Positions 53,101-61,973 of a stretch of DNA of 64,000 nt are shown piece after piece. Where the stretch lies: assembly GCA_022559845.1 (NCBI GenBank), contig CM040129.1, forward strand, positions 2,108,001-2,172,000, given 5' to 3'. The number at the start of each line of letters is the position of its first letter. Positions within the stretch are counted from its first letter, which is position 1. The notes under the pieces are model-generated. The model saw only the letters and a list, made by a program, of their open reading frames with translations, did not search any database and had not been told where the DNA came from. Made by a program: the position numbers and the translations under genes. Source of the stretch: Amorphophallus konjac (taxonomy: Eukaryota; Streptophyta; Magnoliopsida; Alismatales; Araceae).

Positions 53101-53500
53101 GCCTTCATTGCGAGTTGCCATCCAGCACGGATTAGTCAGTGGTGAGCAGACCAATGCAGAAAGAAGATTGGAAGAACTCGTTGAGCTCGAAGGAAAACGC
53201 CTCCGGGCGCAGCAAAACATCCAGCTCTACCAAGCTCGTATGGCCCGTGCTTTTGACAAGCTAGTCAAGGGTCGAGAATTCAAGAAAGGAGACCTGGTAA
53301 TGGTCAAAAGAAAAGAAGTGATGACTTCTAACCCCAAAGGAAAGCTGGTCGAAAACTGGGTCGGACCGTATATCGTCCGCCGAGTATATGAAGGGGGTGC
53401 CTACGTCCTTGTAGACCACAAAGGAGTCATCCAATTCTCTCCCCTCAACGGAAAACACATTAAGCTGTATCATGCAACGCAGCCGACACACCTCGAGTGA
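44168..53500 (+). CDS. gag-pol: intact gag-pro-pol polyprotein of element 3 (3,110 aa)
   Basis: Start chosen at 44168 because the longer frame from 44000 begins inside the LTR and primer site. A 658-residue N-terminal extension (basic, with SVFDRL near residue 430) precedes gag (residues 659-816). Next come a CX2HX4HX4C knuckle (923-941), Lys-rich linker, protease with unusual DPGA (1436-1439), acidic linker, RT (YIDD 2213-2216), degenerate first RNase H, archaeal-type RNase H (D2511), and integrase with HHCC finger and D2821, D2881, E2917 (35-residue spacing). No chromodomain. No stop or frameshift over 9.3 kb. The product would serve packaging, reverse transcription and integration. The extension corresponds in position to the separate ORF1 of Ogre elements, but I see no clear domain in it. 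Confidence 0.92.
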   Translation: MTTHGIAGVDFDQSIVAGHAQGYLAVPMEFGSFPAAVGFPNFLGLAFVDILEVEAPEPAEEVAEKMEPLKVPRCDDLLKNPAPAASCMVHHVVRGMHPAIANKHPGGRQRRQVRRNATVITGTVSQSGKSMLVGGMRVFLNGRTARVTPDRVIPNVPVHNTYQALTGRRAEMEEAGHHGQGNPALKPRKFKQVWVPKRTRPVHQLTPIRRHPVNDDAEVIRERGLPPKMEEEVVADPPRHRSFRATARQVNVPATGRRFQQPADRARLAYIPPAGGRPLSPVLHPERGREEMTCLVRSYFRGLGNPSLGQQRLMQTIATEEEYCPSAAHEEEMEDSMMLSSVDDNGYDDGFEIEADEAFPEREERRRVSVFDRLTFPQQARRRVHRQRRRMQVFTCNMAGISSRYGGLPEDSQELAQLAVRPGPATRRTEAARELLATMRGKQPQVYLHWDDKAPVLTANVVTTEEEDDVLLDILPEGTSGETTEGVPTTIDPSVLMLLQKYQWEIDSLKKQLIEKTEHSSASKPPEIQGESSRGAARRDDPPPLYAVSQPSEPSMATAQQRPPQPQPLLPPVLPQVHPTPPLLRPPQATTLVTPYLQPAHFYPEPVDPTVVNRMMVERMIELKLAEKSEGDYVAFDAYRVPYPQHHAAKRLPPGVNKPPKFDKFNGKGSPKEHIAYYMTVMGDLATDESYLLKFFGSSLTGLAFEWYSSLSAGSINDWSDMQRKFRERFHVTEREVTVAELYSTKQRADETALDYIKRWRNLGMRCKRPPHQEDAVQICKQNLRREVLEKMIGMEIRSFDRLNNVVAEVEAFLAKPVPTSTASTAQKGKAAERRPTPKEANALDIKAFEQQKEKGKKAAPPQPAKAPDDKEGPSLRDKMKKAYSFPKDKTRVLFDWVTEYSMVTLPEPRRPEDLKRKDSPRFCPYHQMLGHPIEDCYVFKDVIEGMVKKNEIELGEYKVDPPQPHEAPFRRAAINMISLYQALPEEISEASTRSTYEIHFLEPVKEQQGWQQIPVKHKKKRAPRPKEGAHIRGITPRPAPPVVAPVWVTPPTAVRIHTPNRRRQTPLPVIKETNPGVLRLQHLIEGLDEYVQPELKPLLVRDHVPWQELEQLSLKQGEEAEAAPPQESNLFWGQAPAETKKKKKQKKKKRKAAGAHKIQVVSCNTLSALFNLPGEEEEEEICFTPHAGGGKAEAATAAHATRSGRKWGRQPPPNHNIMFRGEQPYKTPPPEVKGAQIPPPSGLYNKSGGKSVPSFLEFMKMSKGKQPCQEANPTPGVIHPQPAQSTEDANADGACPTAANKEDPTAGASQEGAESEEDEAGPSGPTNQNLPKPRWAEEMKLANVRAGSRIMKLLKKLPARFTIWEILSLSEETRQAIITALQTPAHFEACVAEAIPEASMTFSPEDMLLPTASHNRPLYMKGHLNGRELNRILIDPGAAVNILPYRIYERYHFNVHLEKVGDMRIAGFNQKCEVSMGVAEFTLTLADFTTTVQFHVIDSRTSYKALLGRPWLHENMVVPSTLHQCIKYSLQGKEERIFADIHPFEVFECHLADANLYTGSPRKVSEAEAPVGASKNRSGDGWYPPPPRGYVKPKVVSHITASGNVGRVTPPALYPKAKEVHVDRQHDRIGVPAGLTKPVSGLNDPTVEPFKAWEVTQEDGPSSLFYTAEEHPTQEDTDCSLPEDLANPRVPVQGLAFTTDRTARMFQKQHIPPDQSQKRKEAFQKMWYPANLDKEMRRVSQHPGLGFTLEDYYYSGRYEVDTISAFYPTEDSPLRATFDEYPAEAEYLELVQSRNQEAETSVPCRCWEQVHPEEAAFQAEFDTASSSEAEDIQEVGVSPSTGVLLMTTSTPFLLIREALVDSNQGEPATREEKATSAEDTTVPEGETSSTSATKSACCLSRAVNGYQPVMAVISSANTKAALSSLEAATAMDLLIEQSTQPLAQEIKKPQEALTVSDEEVEVLDPQDGVPDFVDLQPAPPEIEDGGQATVDELIEVNLGDEKDPRPTFLSAQLSPEERELYIQLLLEYRDCFAWTYKEMPGLSPAVSQHELAINPEAEPVKQPPRRMRPELITQICAEVDKLIDVGFVEENQYTTWLANIVPVKKKNGQIRICVDFRDLNKACPKDDFPVPITEVMIDATTGHEALSFMDGSSGYNQIWIAERDRVHTAFRTPKGIYHYKRMPFGLKNAGATYQRAMTKIFDELLYHKVECYIDDLVVKTRRKEDHLQDLRIIFQRLRQHELKMNPMKCAFGVSSGKFLGFIVRYRGIEIDPAKIKAIQGLPPPRNISELRSLQGRLAYIRRFISNLSGRCQPFHKLMMKDVPFYWDEDCQAAFDKLKDYLKTPPVLGAPVKGRPLILYIAATHNSLGAMLAQNNEEGKEQALYYLSRRLVRTEEKYTYIEKICLALVFAVKKLRHYMLSHEISLVSKEDPLKYIMSQPALKGRLGKWAVILMEFDVSYVPRKAVKGQAIADFFAEHPVPGDRPLEPELPEDETLEAAQVQPSLWQLYFDGASRIDTSATGSARVRAGAGIVLKSPDGEVVHTSCSINKQCTNNEAEYEALIIGLQIALSMGIQMLEAFGDSMLVIKQLEGEFEVRKQELLPYHQLATRLMSRFYFISIKHINRGRNAQADALAKLASSLAVPPDTSLNITVINRRQVPSVAEVLADEQEMEVAVIEGVQQPDWREHLLRWFQHQQLPKEKEQRMKLLRIKDSYEMRSGTLFRIMADARRKVLLRCLSSAEAGQVMQEVHAGSAGAHQAGPKMKIEIKKLGYYWPTIFDDCCKFAKACQKCQEHANVARRPPVPLHPTLPSWPFAQWGTDVVGPLPASSSGCKYILAATDYFSRWAEAIALRDVTGELVARFFRQNVIFRFGIPSRIISDNGSHFRNQKVYRLADKYKIDWRTSSPYNPQANGLAEAFNKTLCTLLAKTVKSNKKDWEERMYEALWAYRTVYKTPTGCSPFSLVYGSEAVVPIELEVPSLRVAIQHGLVSGEQTNAERRLEELVELEGKRLRAQQNIQLYQARMARAFDKLVKGREFKKGDLVMVKRKEVMTSNPKGKLVENWVGPYIVRRVYEGGAYVLVDHKGVIQFSPLNGKHIKLYHATQPTHLE

Positions 53501-53513
53501 TCGATCGGAACAC

Positions 53514-54240
53514 ACTTTTTCTTGGTTTAGTGGCACTCCGCCCTAACCGAGCTGCCCTTTCCTTGGTCTAGTGGCACTCCACCCTAACCAAGCTACTTTT
53601 CCTTGTTTAGCGGCATTTCGCCCTACTCGAGCTACTTTTCCTTGGTTAACGGCATTCCGCCCTAATCGAGCTACTTTTCCTTGGTTAGCGACATTCCGCC
53701 CTAATCAAGCTACACTTTTCCTTGGTTAGCGGCATTCCGCCCTAATCGAGCTACTTTTCCTTGATTAGCGACATTCCCACCTAATCGAGCTACTTTTCCT
53801 TGGTTAGCGATATTCCGCCCTAATCAAGCTACACTTTCCTCGGTTAAATGGCACTCCGCCCTAACCGAGCTACCCTTTCCTTGGTCTAGTGGCACTCCAC
53901 CCTAACCGAGCTACTTTTCCTTGTTTAGCGGCATTCCACCCTACTCGAGCTACTTTTCCTTGGTTAGCGGCATTCCGCCCTAATCGAGCTACTTTTCCTT
54001 GGTTAGCGGCATTCCGCCCTAATCGAGCTATTTCTCCTTGATCAGCGGCATTCCGCCCTAATCAAGCTACCGTTCCTTGGTTAGCAGCATTAAGCCCTGA
54101 TCAAACTACTTTTCATCGGTCAGTGGCACTCTGCCCTGATCGAGCTACCCTCTCCTTGGCTAGCGGCATTCCGCCCTAATCAAGCTACCTCTCCTCGGTT
54201 AGCGGCATTTCGCCCTGATCAAGCTATCCTCTCTCGGCTC
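53514..54240. repeat. 39-41-bp tandem repeat downstream of pol, about 18 copies
   Basis: Unit TTTTCCTTGGTTAGCGGCAT plus TCCGCCCTAATCGAGCTAC; it contains a dyad GGTTAGCGGC-N5-GCCCTAATC. Units 1-4 resemble units 9-12 (shared TCTAGTGGCACTCCACCC and TTGTTTAG variants), giving a higher-order period of eight units. Confidence 0.93.
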
Positions 54241-54261
54241 GCATTCCGAATAAAAAAAAGA

Positions 54262-54487
54262 AGGGAAAAGAAAAATGGGGTTAAAAATAGAGATACCCCG
54301 CCAGACTTGCTCCCATATCGGGACAAGTGCAAAAATGGCTATAACCCGGCTGTGGTGAAAACCCGAAAGGGCGTCGCAGGCAAAATCGGGTACCCCGCCG
54401 CGTGAAAACCCGAAAGGGCGCGCGGGCAAAAGCAAGAGGGGGCTGGCCTCGGTGAAAACCCGAAAGGGCGCTTGGGTCAGTAAAGTG
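54262..54487. repeat. 226-bp direct repeat, copy 1
   Basis: From GAAAAATGGGGTTAAAAATA to CTTGGGTCAGTAAAGTG; about 95% identical by eye to 54877-55101. Internally it repeats GTGAAAACCCGAAAGGGCG three times. Confidence 0.88.
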
Positions 54488-54876
54488 GTAATTTCTAAAT
54501 GCCTCTCCTATTCTCCACCCAATAAAACTCCGAAAAGGACAATCATCAAAGTCCCGCCGGAAATCCTTTAACACATACTCTTCGACCCTCGTCATCATCG
54601 GCGAGATCGGTCGGTCTCTACCCTCAACTTGGGCCTTACGTCCCTGTTGACAAACCCATGCCGACGAATAAGCCCTTTTCGACTCTCGCCGTCATCGGCG
54701 AGATCGTTCGATCTTTACTCTTAACTCGAATCTTACACCCTTGTTAATAGACCATATCCTTTGCTTCGACATCTAGCCGGTGTCAACGAACCGAAGCAGG
54801 GTTCAATCCTTGCCATCATCGACAAGGTCTGTCAACTTTTTCATGGTCAAGTTCTTCTGCACCTTATACAAAAAAA

Positions 54877-55101
54877 AGAGAAAAGAAAATGGGGTTAAAA
54901 ATATAGATACCCCGCCAGACTTGTTCCTATATCAGGACAAGTGCAAAAATGGCTATAACCCAGCTGTGGCGAAAACCCGAAAGGGCGTCGCGGGCAAAAT
55001 CGGGTACCCCGCCGAGTGAAAACCCGAAAGGGCGCGCGGGCAAAAGCAAGAGGGGGCTGGCTTCGGTGAAAACTCGAAAGGGCGCTTAGGTCAGTAATGT
55101 G
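54877..55101. repeat. 226-bp direct repeat, copy 2
   Basis: Second copy of 54262-54487 about 615 bases downstream, with the same three internal AAAACCCGAAAGGGCG units. Confidence 0.88.
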
Positions 55102-55209
55102 AATAAAAAATGAATGATGAATAGTGATGAACCATCCTCCATCCTGAAGGTCGTTTACGAGGTCGGGGCGAGGGTCTCCATCCGATATCCCACTTATACG
55201 CATCCAGTG

Positions 55210-55965
55210 TCTACCTTTTCGACCCTTGTCACCATCGGTAAGATCGGTCGCTACCCGTATCTGGTTTTGTCACCATCGGCAAGACTGTCTATCCTTTTCG
55301 ACCCTTGTCACCATCGGCAAGATCGGTCGCTATCCTTATCCGATTTTTGTCACCATCGGCAATACCGTCTACCTTTTAGACCCTTGTCACCATCGGCAAG
55401 ATCGGTCGCTACCCCTTTCGATTTTTGCCACCATCGGCAATACCGTCTACCTTTTAGACCCTTGTCACCATCGGCAAGATCGGTCACTACCCCTTTCGGT
55501 TTTTTTGTCACCATCGGCAATACCGTCTACCTTTTAGACCCTTGTCGCCATCGGCAAGATCGGTCGCTACCCCTTCCAGTTTTTGTCACCATCGGCAATA
55601 CCGTCTACCTTTTCGACCCTTGTCACCATCGGCAAGATCGATCGCTACCCTTATCCGGTTTTTGCCACCATCGGCAAGACCGTCTACCTTTTCGACCCTC
55701 GTCACCATCGGCAAGATCGGTCGCTACCCTTATCCGGTTTTTGTCATCATCGGCAATACCGTCTACCCCTTTCGACCCTTGTCACCATCGACAAGATCGG
55801 TCGCTACCTATCCGATTCTTGTCACCATCGGCAAGACCGTCTACCCCTTTCGACCCTTGTCACCATCGGTAAGATCGGTCGCTACCTATCCAATTTTTGT
55901 CACCATCGGCAAGACCGTCTACCCCTTTTCGTCCCTTGTCACCATCGTCAAGATCGGTCAACTAC
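55210..55965. repeat. 75-bp dimeric tandem repeat, about ten copies
   Basis: Each dimer has two half-units that both start GTCACCATCGGCAA; one continues GATCGGTCGCTACC, the other GACCGTCTACC or TACCGTCTACC, followed by TTTTCGACCCTT. Related diverged pieces occur at 54590-54850. Long open frames here (to 252 codons) are an effect of the repeat. Confidence 0.92.
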
Positions 55966-56413
55966 TCTCTAACCTGGGCCCTCACCCTCCTGCTGACCAA
56001 CAAAACATCATGGCATCGACATTTGACCCGTGTCAAGGGTCATAACACACCTCTCATCACCAGCGGCAAGGTTCGCTAGGTGCATCTGCCTACGCTACCT
56101 ATGTCCCACATTGGCAAAGGCCCCGTTCCGGGAACGGCTACATCGCGGTGGAGCGAACACCTCACCCCTTCCTTGAAGGCGTGAGCGCTCTCCTGCGCCA
56201 TCAGCAGGTATCCCTAGGTTCGGGTGACCATCCAGAATAAAGAAAAGAAAGAAGGAAAAGAAGTCGCGATTGACGGCAACGAAAAGAAATATTTCCATTT
56301 AATGAGAATGGGTGGAACACATTTTTTTGCCCGGGGTATCCCCCGGGGGTACATGAGCTTCAAAGACAAAAGGAGCATTACAAAAAAAAAGAAAGAAAAA
56401 AAAAGAAGCAAGG

Positions 56414-59400
56414 TCACGGCAGAGGGCGCCGGAAGATATCTGCCAAGTCTAAAAGGCCCAGCGAAGGGTATCGTGTCAACTCTTGCAAACGGGTCTCGGT
56501 GGCTGTCAGCTGAGATAACCTCTCGTCTAGTGAGGCAAGTTGTCCTTCAGCCAGGTCAGCCTCTTTCGTTGTCTGGACCTCTAGGCGCTCGCCTTCCTGC
56601 AGCTCGGCTTCGACCTTAGCAAGTTCCGAGCGCAACTCGTCCATCCGTGCCGTGAGGAGCATCCGACGTTCCGAGATATTGCTGGCAACATTTCTCAGCT
56701 GTCCCACGGTCATCCTCAATGAACTGACGGCGGTGCGGCAATCTGCCTTCTCCAGCTTCGCGGCAGTCAGCTGATCAGAAACCTCTCGACTGAGGAACTC
56801 CCGCCTGTTGGCATGTTTTAACAACATCACAACCCGCGGGGTCCAATCATCCATTGGGCAGCCGAATGCCAAAAGCGATCGGGAGAGATGATCTATCAAG
56901 CTTCTCAGCTGCAAATAAGTCAGGTCCGGAGAAGCTAACATGGCCCGCTAGAGGTTATCCAGAGACTGCCACACCATGTCTCCAGAAAATTGTAGGCCCA
57001 GTGGTGAAGTCTCAGGGAGCTGAAAGTCTACCCTGCTATCTACCTCGGCCCAGATGTCGTCGGCCACCCCAAGGGACGTCGACGGCATAGTCTGTACGAC
57101 GCCCACATCCGGCCCGACTATTGCGGCTACATCAACTGAAGGAACCTCCATGATGGCAACTTCCTTGCCCGCCCGTTGCGGTGAGGCTACAACAACCGTG
57201 TCGGCAACGGAAGGCGCTTGCTCTTCCTGAGCAGTCTCACCGGTCGCTGAGGCAGGAGAGCCCTCTATGATCGACAGAGCTTTAATGATATCGGCCTCGC
57301 CTGCAATAATTTCCCCTGCCTCTATTTCCGGGGGGTCACTCGGCTTCAGCAATGACTCGTCACCAGCAACCAGGGCTTGAGCCCCTGCAACCTCGGGCGG
57401 GCCGCCGACCTCGGCAGTCACACCGGGTTCCTCTGAGGCCACTGCAGCAGCATAGGTCCGTGGAAGCCGCAGGGCAATAGGCCGCACAACTGGTGGGAAG
57501 GCCGACTGACCCATATCCACGTCTGGAAGGGGTATGCGGATCATTATAGCCGGCGGTACCACCTCAGCCTGCATTCCATATATGTACATCAGCCAGCTGG
57601 CTTGAAAATTAAAAGAAGCGCTGCAAGTGGGAATCAGAATACTTCCTACCTCAACCGGCACTATATTTAGGCCTCCCAAAGTGGCCTCTGAAGATTCCGG
57701 CCCTTCTCCTGTAGCCGGGTATGATGGCCCGTGCTCGGCGCCCAATAGCCTCGGAGGGCTAAACGTTGGCAGGTCGCTCTCATAAGCTGATGAAGCCCCG
57801 GCGTCCTCAGCCTCGGTGTCGACCATGGGGAACCCCTCATCATCACCAGAGCCGCCACCATAGTCAACTTGCTCGGAGGAGGATGATGCTTCTGCTTGTT
57901 CTCTGATCTCCGGGACCTGAGCATGAACCGTGCCGCTGAGAGGAGGCCCTCTATCCAGAACCTCCTCGGCGATCGCCATCTCGGGAACATCTATCGGCAG
58001 AGTATCCAGGGGCTGGTCCCTTGGAAGCCCTTGCTCTCCGATGACAACCCCTGCCGAGGCACCAACCTCAGGGAGCAGTGTGGGCCGAATGTCGACTGGA
58101 GTCAAAGGACAATAAACAGTCAGGACTTGACTGAAAATACAACATGCCACGGAGCTCTACGGGCGAGTTGCAAATTACCTTCTGTTTCTTGATGAGGTGT
58201 CGGTGAAGGCAAGTCGCCCTCGACAGAGATCAAGGGGACTTCCCCCTCTCTCTCTCCAGCAGCAGCTCCGGTTGCCGCCTCCAACCCAACAACGGCGGGG
58301 ATAGTGCCGGCAGTTACTGAAAAGAAAGATGGTCAGCCCAGGCGGCCGAAACAAGCAAATAAGCCAATACAAGAATAAGGAGTCACCTTCGCCCTCAGGC
58401 CTTCCCGTCCAGGCGGCCTCGAATTCAGAGAATGATGGAACCCGAGGAAGTGGAGCGGCGGACTCCTCTTCAGCAGCCTTCCTCCGACGTGCCCGAGTAG
58501 CACGGGACTCTGCCCTCTTGGCTTTCTTAGCCCTACTGACGGCCTCCCTGACCTGGGACCTGGTCCGCTTCCGCGAGTCCCCAGGGGGTAATGGTGTCGT
58601 GGTGGGAGCCGGCTCTGGAATATTAAAATATGAAGGCTTCTGCGCCTTAGATATCAACTCCCTACAGTGTCGGGTCGCTTCCATAGAAAGGCGAGCTGCA
58701 AAAACACATGAGTAAGAAGATGCACACTACTATAGAAGAAGTAGCTTCAAGGCTGAAGAAGAAAACAAGCATTACCTGGCAGCCCCGTGTATCGAGGACT
58801 GAGTGGCCAGTAAAGCAATGCTGGCGCCTTGTCCCGGGAAGCCGCCTCACGGATCAGCCAGCACACATCACCAATTGTTTCACTTTTCTCCGTCAGTTGG
58901 GCCAAATCTTCATGGCCACAGGAGGACAAGTGATGATATAAGCTCAAGTGGTCGAATCCCCAGCCGTCGACATACTTGAAGGATATTAGAAGCTGATGGC
59001 TCCGAATGGCTTCTAACGGACTGGCAATTGAAAGCCCATGAGAATGAAGCAGGGTGAATATCCAGGGGGTGTTGGTATACAAGTCAGGCCGCCTGTCTTC
59101 CCTCCCGATGAAGGTCCGATAGGGATGAAAATGGTCGACTTCTGGGCGCCAGCTCGCCATACTAGGAAGAGGTTCTTCCACCGGAAGGGGGATTGTCTGA
59201 AGAGCAATCCGGTCACTGCTAACCCGGCACAGCCCCCAGAGAGTCTTGATATAATCATCCCTCTGGATCTCTGGCATCTTCGGGTCGGCTCGGGACGACT
59301 TGCCTTTCGCAGCTTTCCTGGCTTCTACATATGCCATCACCTCAGTGTTGGACCAAGATTTCAGCCTCTTCAAGTAGGCTGGATCAACATCCAGAATGGG

Positions 59401-61532
59401 CTCCCGCTGGGAGTCTAAAAAATGGCGTTCGGCAGCATGCCAGCAGTCCTTCCGGAAGTTCCGATAAAAGCCCGTTCGTGCATTCCACCACTTGATGAAG
59501 TCTGGAGTCACTCGGGGCAGACGAGCCGGGGTTGGCACCCTGAATGATACATCCTCTCGGCGATGGAAGTAGTCCCACCACCCACGGGCTTCATCAGTAG
59601 CCGTCTGGCCAGCCCGGTGTCTATTCGGCAGATTGAATCGGGCTGAAGAAGAAGGAATTTGCTGGTCGTACCCAAAATTTCGGCTGAAACGGAAAGGATA
59701 ATACGGCTCCAGCCATAGCAAGCCGCTTTTCCTGAAGACTAGAACACTGGGGCGAATAGACAACGCCCACTCAACCAGTTCCGGCTCCAAGATGGGCCTC
59801 GTGCTCTTCGACCCGGTCAGCTGATGAATAAATTCCTCTGTCTCAAATAATCGGCATTGCCGCATCCGGTTGACAAGAGGGCTAGAGCTGGTAGCCAAGC
59901 TCCAGAAATGCAGAACGCCAGGGGAATCTGTTGGAACTGTAGTCAACTTCCCCCGAATGGCGAAAAGCTGATCCGCCAGTGAGGACGGTTCGGCACTGGC
60001 AAATTCGATCATCCGCGGTAAAGGACGATCTGACTGCATTGACCGGGGAGCTGCTTCAGGAAATAGGGTGCAGACCCAGGCATTAAAAAAGTGGAGGGGA
60101 CCAACTGTCGCGAATTTCTGGGGATGCGCGACTTGTGCAAATCCCCTAACATTTTGTATATGAGGCATAAAGCCACAGGGCACAGGGACAGCTTCGTCCC
60201 CCAAGCCATCAAACAGGCAGGGTAAATCGCCTCCGGCCTGATCACCGTCTCGTCTCCTTGAGGAAGGGCGAATGAACAAAGCCAATATGTCAAGTACGCA
60301 GCACAGTGTGTAACTGCGTCAACTCCCGTGGGATTCGGGCCGGCCTGCCGCCCTCTCCCTGAGACAGCAGGATATGTTGCTTGGCGCCGAGCCCTCTTCT
60401 TCCGCGCCACCGCTGTCGGAACCACTGTGGGGAAGTCCTCATAGTGCTGCTCCCCACCAAAGAAATATTGAAGCCACGTGCCCATCCGCACGCGTCTCTT
60501 CTCACCAGGCTTTCGCGCTTCCTGCGAGTCAAGTGTCAGGCGCAGCAAGGTGCGGTACGCCTTCATCAGATAACGGTAGGCGAAGCCCATGAAGTATTTG
60601 CCTTCACCATCCGTCTGGTCCTTCAGCCAGTCTGAGAAGCAAACTTCTTCATACGGCTCTCCATCTATCGGCAGGCCGCTCAGCTGAGAAAGGCTCCATA
60701 GATCCAATGAAGTCTCACCTTCTGCAGTGTAGAAAGTATTGTACTCTGGGCAGAAGACTTCAATCATCCCGCAACACAGACCTCGGGAGATCGGGAATCT
60801 ATACCGAGAAGCGTATACGCTCTGATAAACTCCGGCGTGCACCAGGATGGGGGCGTATTGCCGCAACACAAAGTCTGTAAATTCAACCGCTCCCGGTCTG
60901 AAGGCGTGAGCATCGGTGGCTTTGAGCTCTCCAAACCACCCCACTGAAACCTGATGTTTGAACCGGACCGCCAAGCAGTCCAAAAGAAAAGGCTCGTCCC
61001 GGTATCCCCAATGGAGCGATGCGAGGAATAGACCATATATGGGCTTCTCCCTGTCAACGCGGCCGGCGGTTTCATTCCAGCGAGCTGGTGTATACTGCGG
61101 TGCTCTCGTCAGCATCCCGGCCTCGGGGGATAATTCCTGCACTCCGAGCACGGCCCCCCACTTCCTGGGCTCCCCGGGGATGTACATGGGCATACCATAG
61201 GTGACTGACTCAGTCAGGCTGTCCCGCTCCGCCAGTAGCGCTCCTTCAGCTCTGCGGACCAGAATTAAATCACGCTTCCCGCCAAGGTTGAAGCGCTCGA
61301 GGAACGCCATCAGGTGCTTATCTTTGGGATGGTCCCGTCTGATGTCGTCCCCTCGGTCATACCTGAAGTGGTTGCCGTCAAGAATCAATAAACGGCCGGT
61401 GTCGACAGTGTCGGTTTCTGAGTCCGAAGACTCAGCCACCACGGCTACATGTCGGAGCCCCCGATCAAGGGAATGGACATTCCCCCATGTCACGGTGACC
61501 CGGGATACGGAGGAAGTAGAGACGGAGGCCAT
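56414..61532 (-). pseudogene. gene E: long antisense spliced PMD/coiled-coil gene of element 3
   Basis: Five exons (minus strand): 61532-58776, 58695-58387, 58316-58179, 58095-57650, 57568-56414; GT-AG introns of 80, 70, 83 and 81 bp. Exon 1 starts at ATG 61530-61532, just after a TTTTGCAG acceptor, so a 5' leader intron is likely. It encodes a PMD (LWSLSQLSGLPIDGEPYEEV; YLTYWLCSFALPQGDE). One base appears missing near 60131, after IYKMLGDLHK, shifting the frame. Exon 2 is Arg/Lys-rich (KRTRSQVREAVSRAKKAKRA, a possible nuclear signal), exons 3-4 Glu/Ala/Pro-rich, exon 5 a coiled coil. A TAG at 56948-56950 interrupts exon 5, after which the same frame continues to 56414. About 1,600 codons in all. 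Role unknown; position and domains match genes A and B. Confidence 0.75.
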
Positions 61533-61945
61533 GTTATCTGCAAAACAGTACCCGGAGAAGAACAAACAAAAGTCAGAAATCAGTTGATTGAAATAATATT
61601 TCTGACAAAATTTCGACAGCATCTCCTCAGCTCGAGGGTTTGCCAAAAGAAAGCGGAAGCCGTCCACAAAGGGAGCAGCCCTAAAAGCAGCCACAGCCAT
61701 TAGGCCTAGGCCAAAGGGGACACCCGAGGGATCCAGCTCCGAGGACAAGTCCTACAAAGAGCCTCCCGGGGCCCGAAGAATGGGTTCAAAACCCAAAGAA
61801 CAGCAACACTCAACTCACCCGCTCACAGGCGAAATCGCCCGAACCCAAAAGCCACTCGGCGCCGCGGGAAGAGGAGAAAGGGAGATGAAGAGAGAGAAGA
61901 AAATCTCACAAATGAGCTTCTGTGAAAAAAAAATGAAGAAAAAAG

Positions 61946-61955
61946 CTAATATATA
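61946..61955 (-). promoter_or_regulatory. TATA box for antisense gene E
   Basis: The minus strand reads CCCCCTATATATTAGC, about 415 bases upstream of the gene E ATG and 18 bases downstream of a perfect palindrome, the same arrangement as in the element 1 LTR. Confidence 0.6.
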
Positions 61956-61973
61956 GGGGGGCTCCACCCTTTG

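Larger units (their letters stand above)
53501..56413. other. repeat-rich convergent spacer of element 3
   Basis: Between the pol stop and the stop of antisense gene E. Filled mostly by the arrays listed separately. 55966-56413 is unique sequence ending in an A-rich stretch (56375-56410), with no gene recognised. Confidence 0.7.

Noticed and set aside
55114..56045. Overlapping 252- and 167-codon ORFs rich in HHRQDRS
   Set aside because: They are translations of the 75-bp tandem array, open in several frames at once.
61533..61748. ATG at 61748 as start of gene E
   Set aside because: The added 72 codons include a polypyrimidine-TTTTGCAG acceptor just before ATG 61532, so this stretch is more likely leader and intron.
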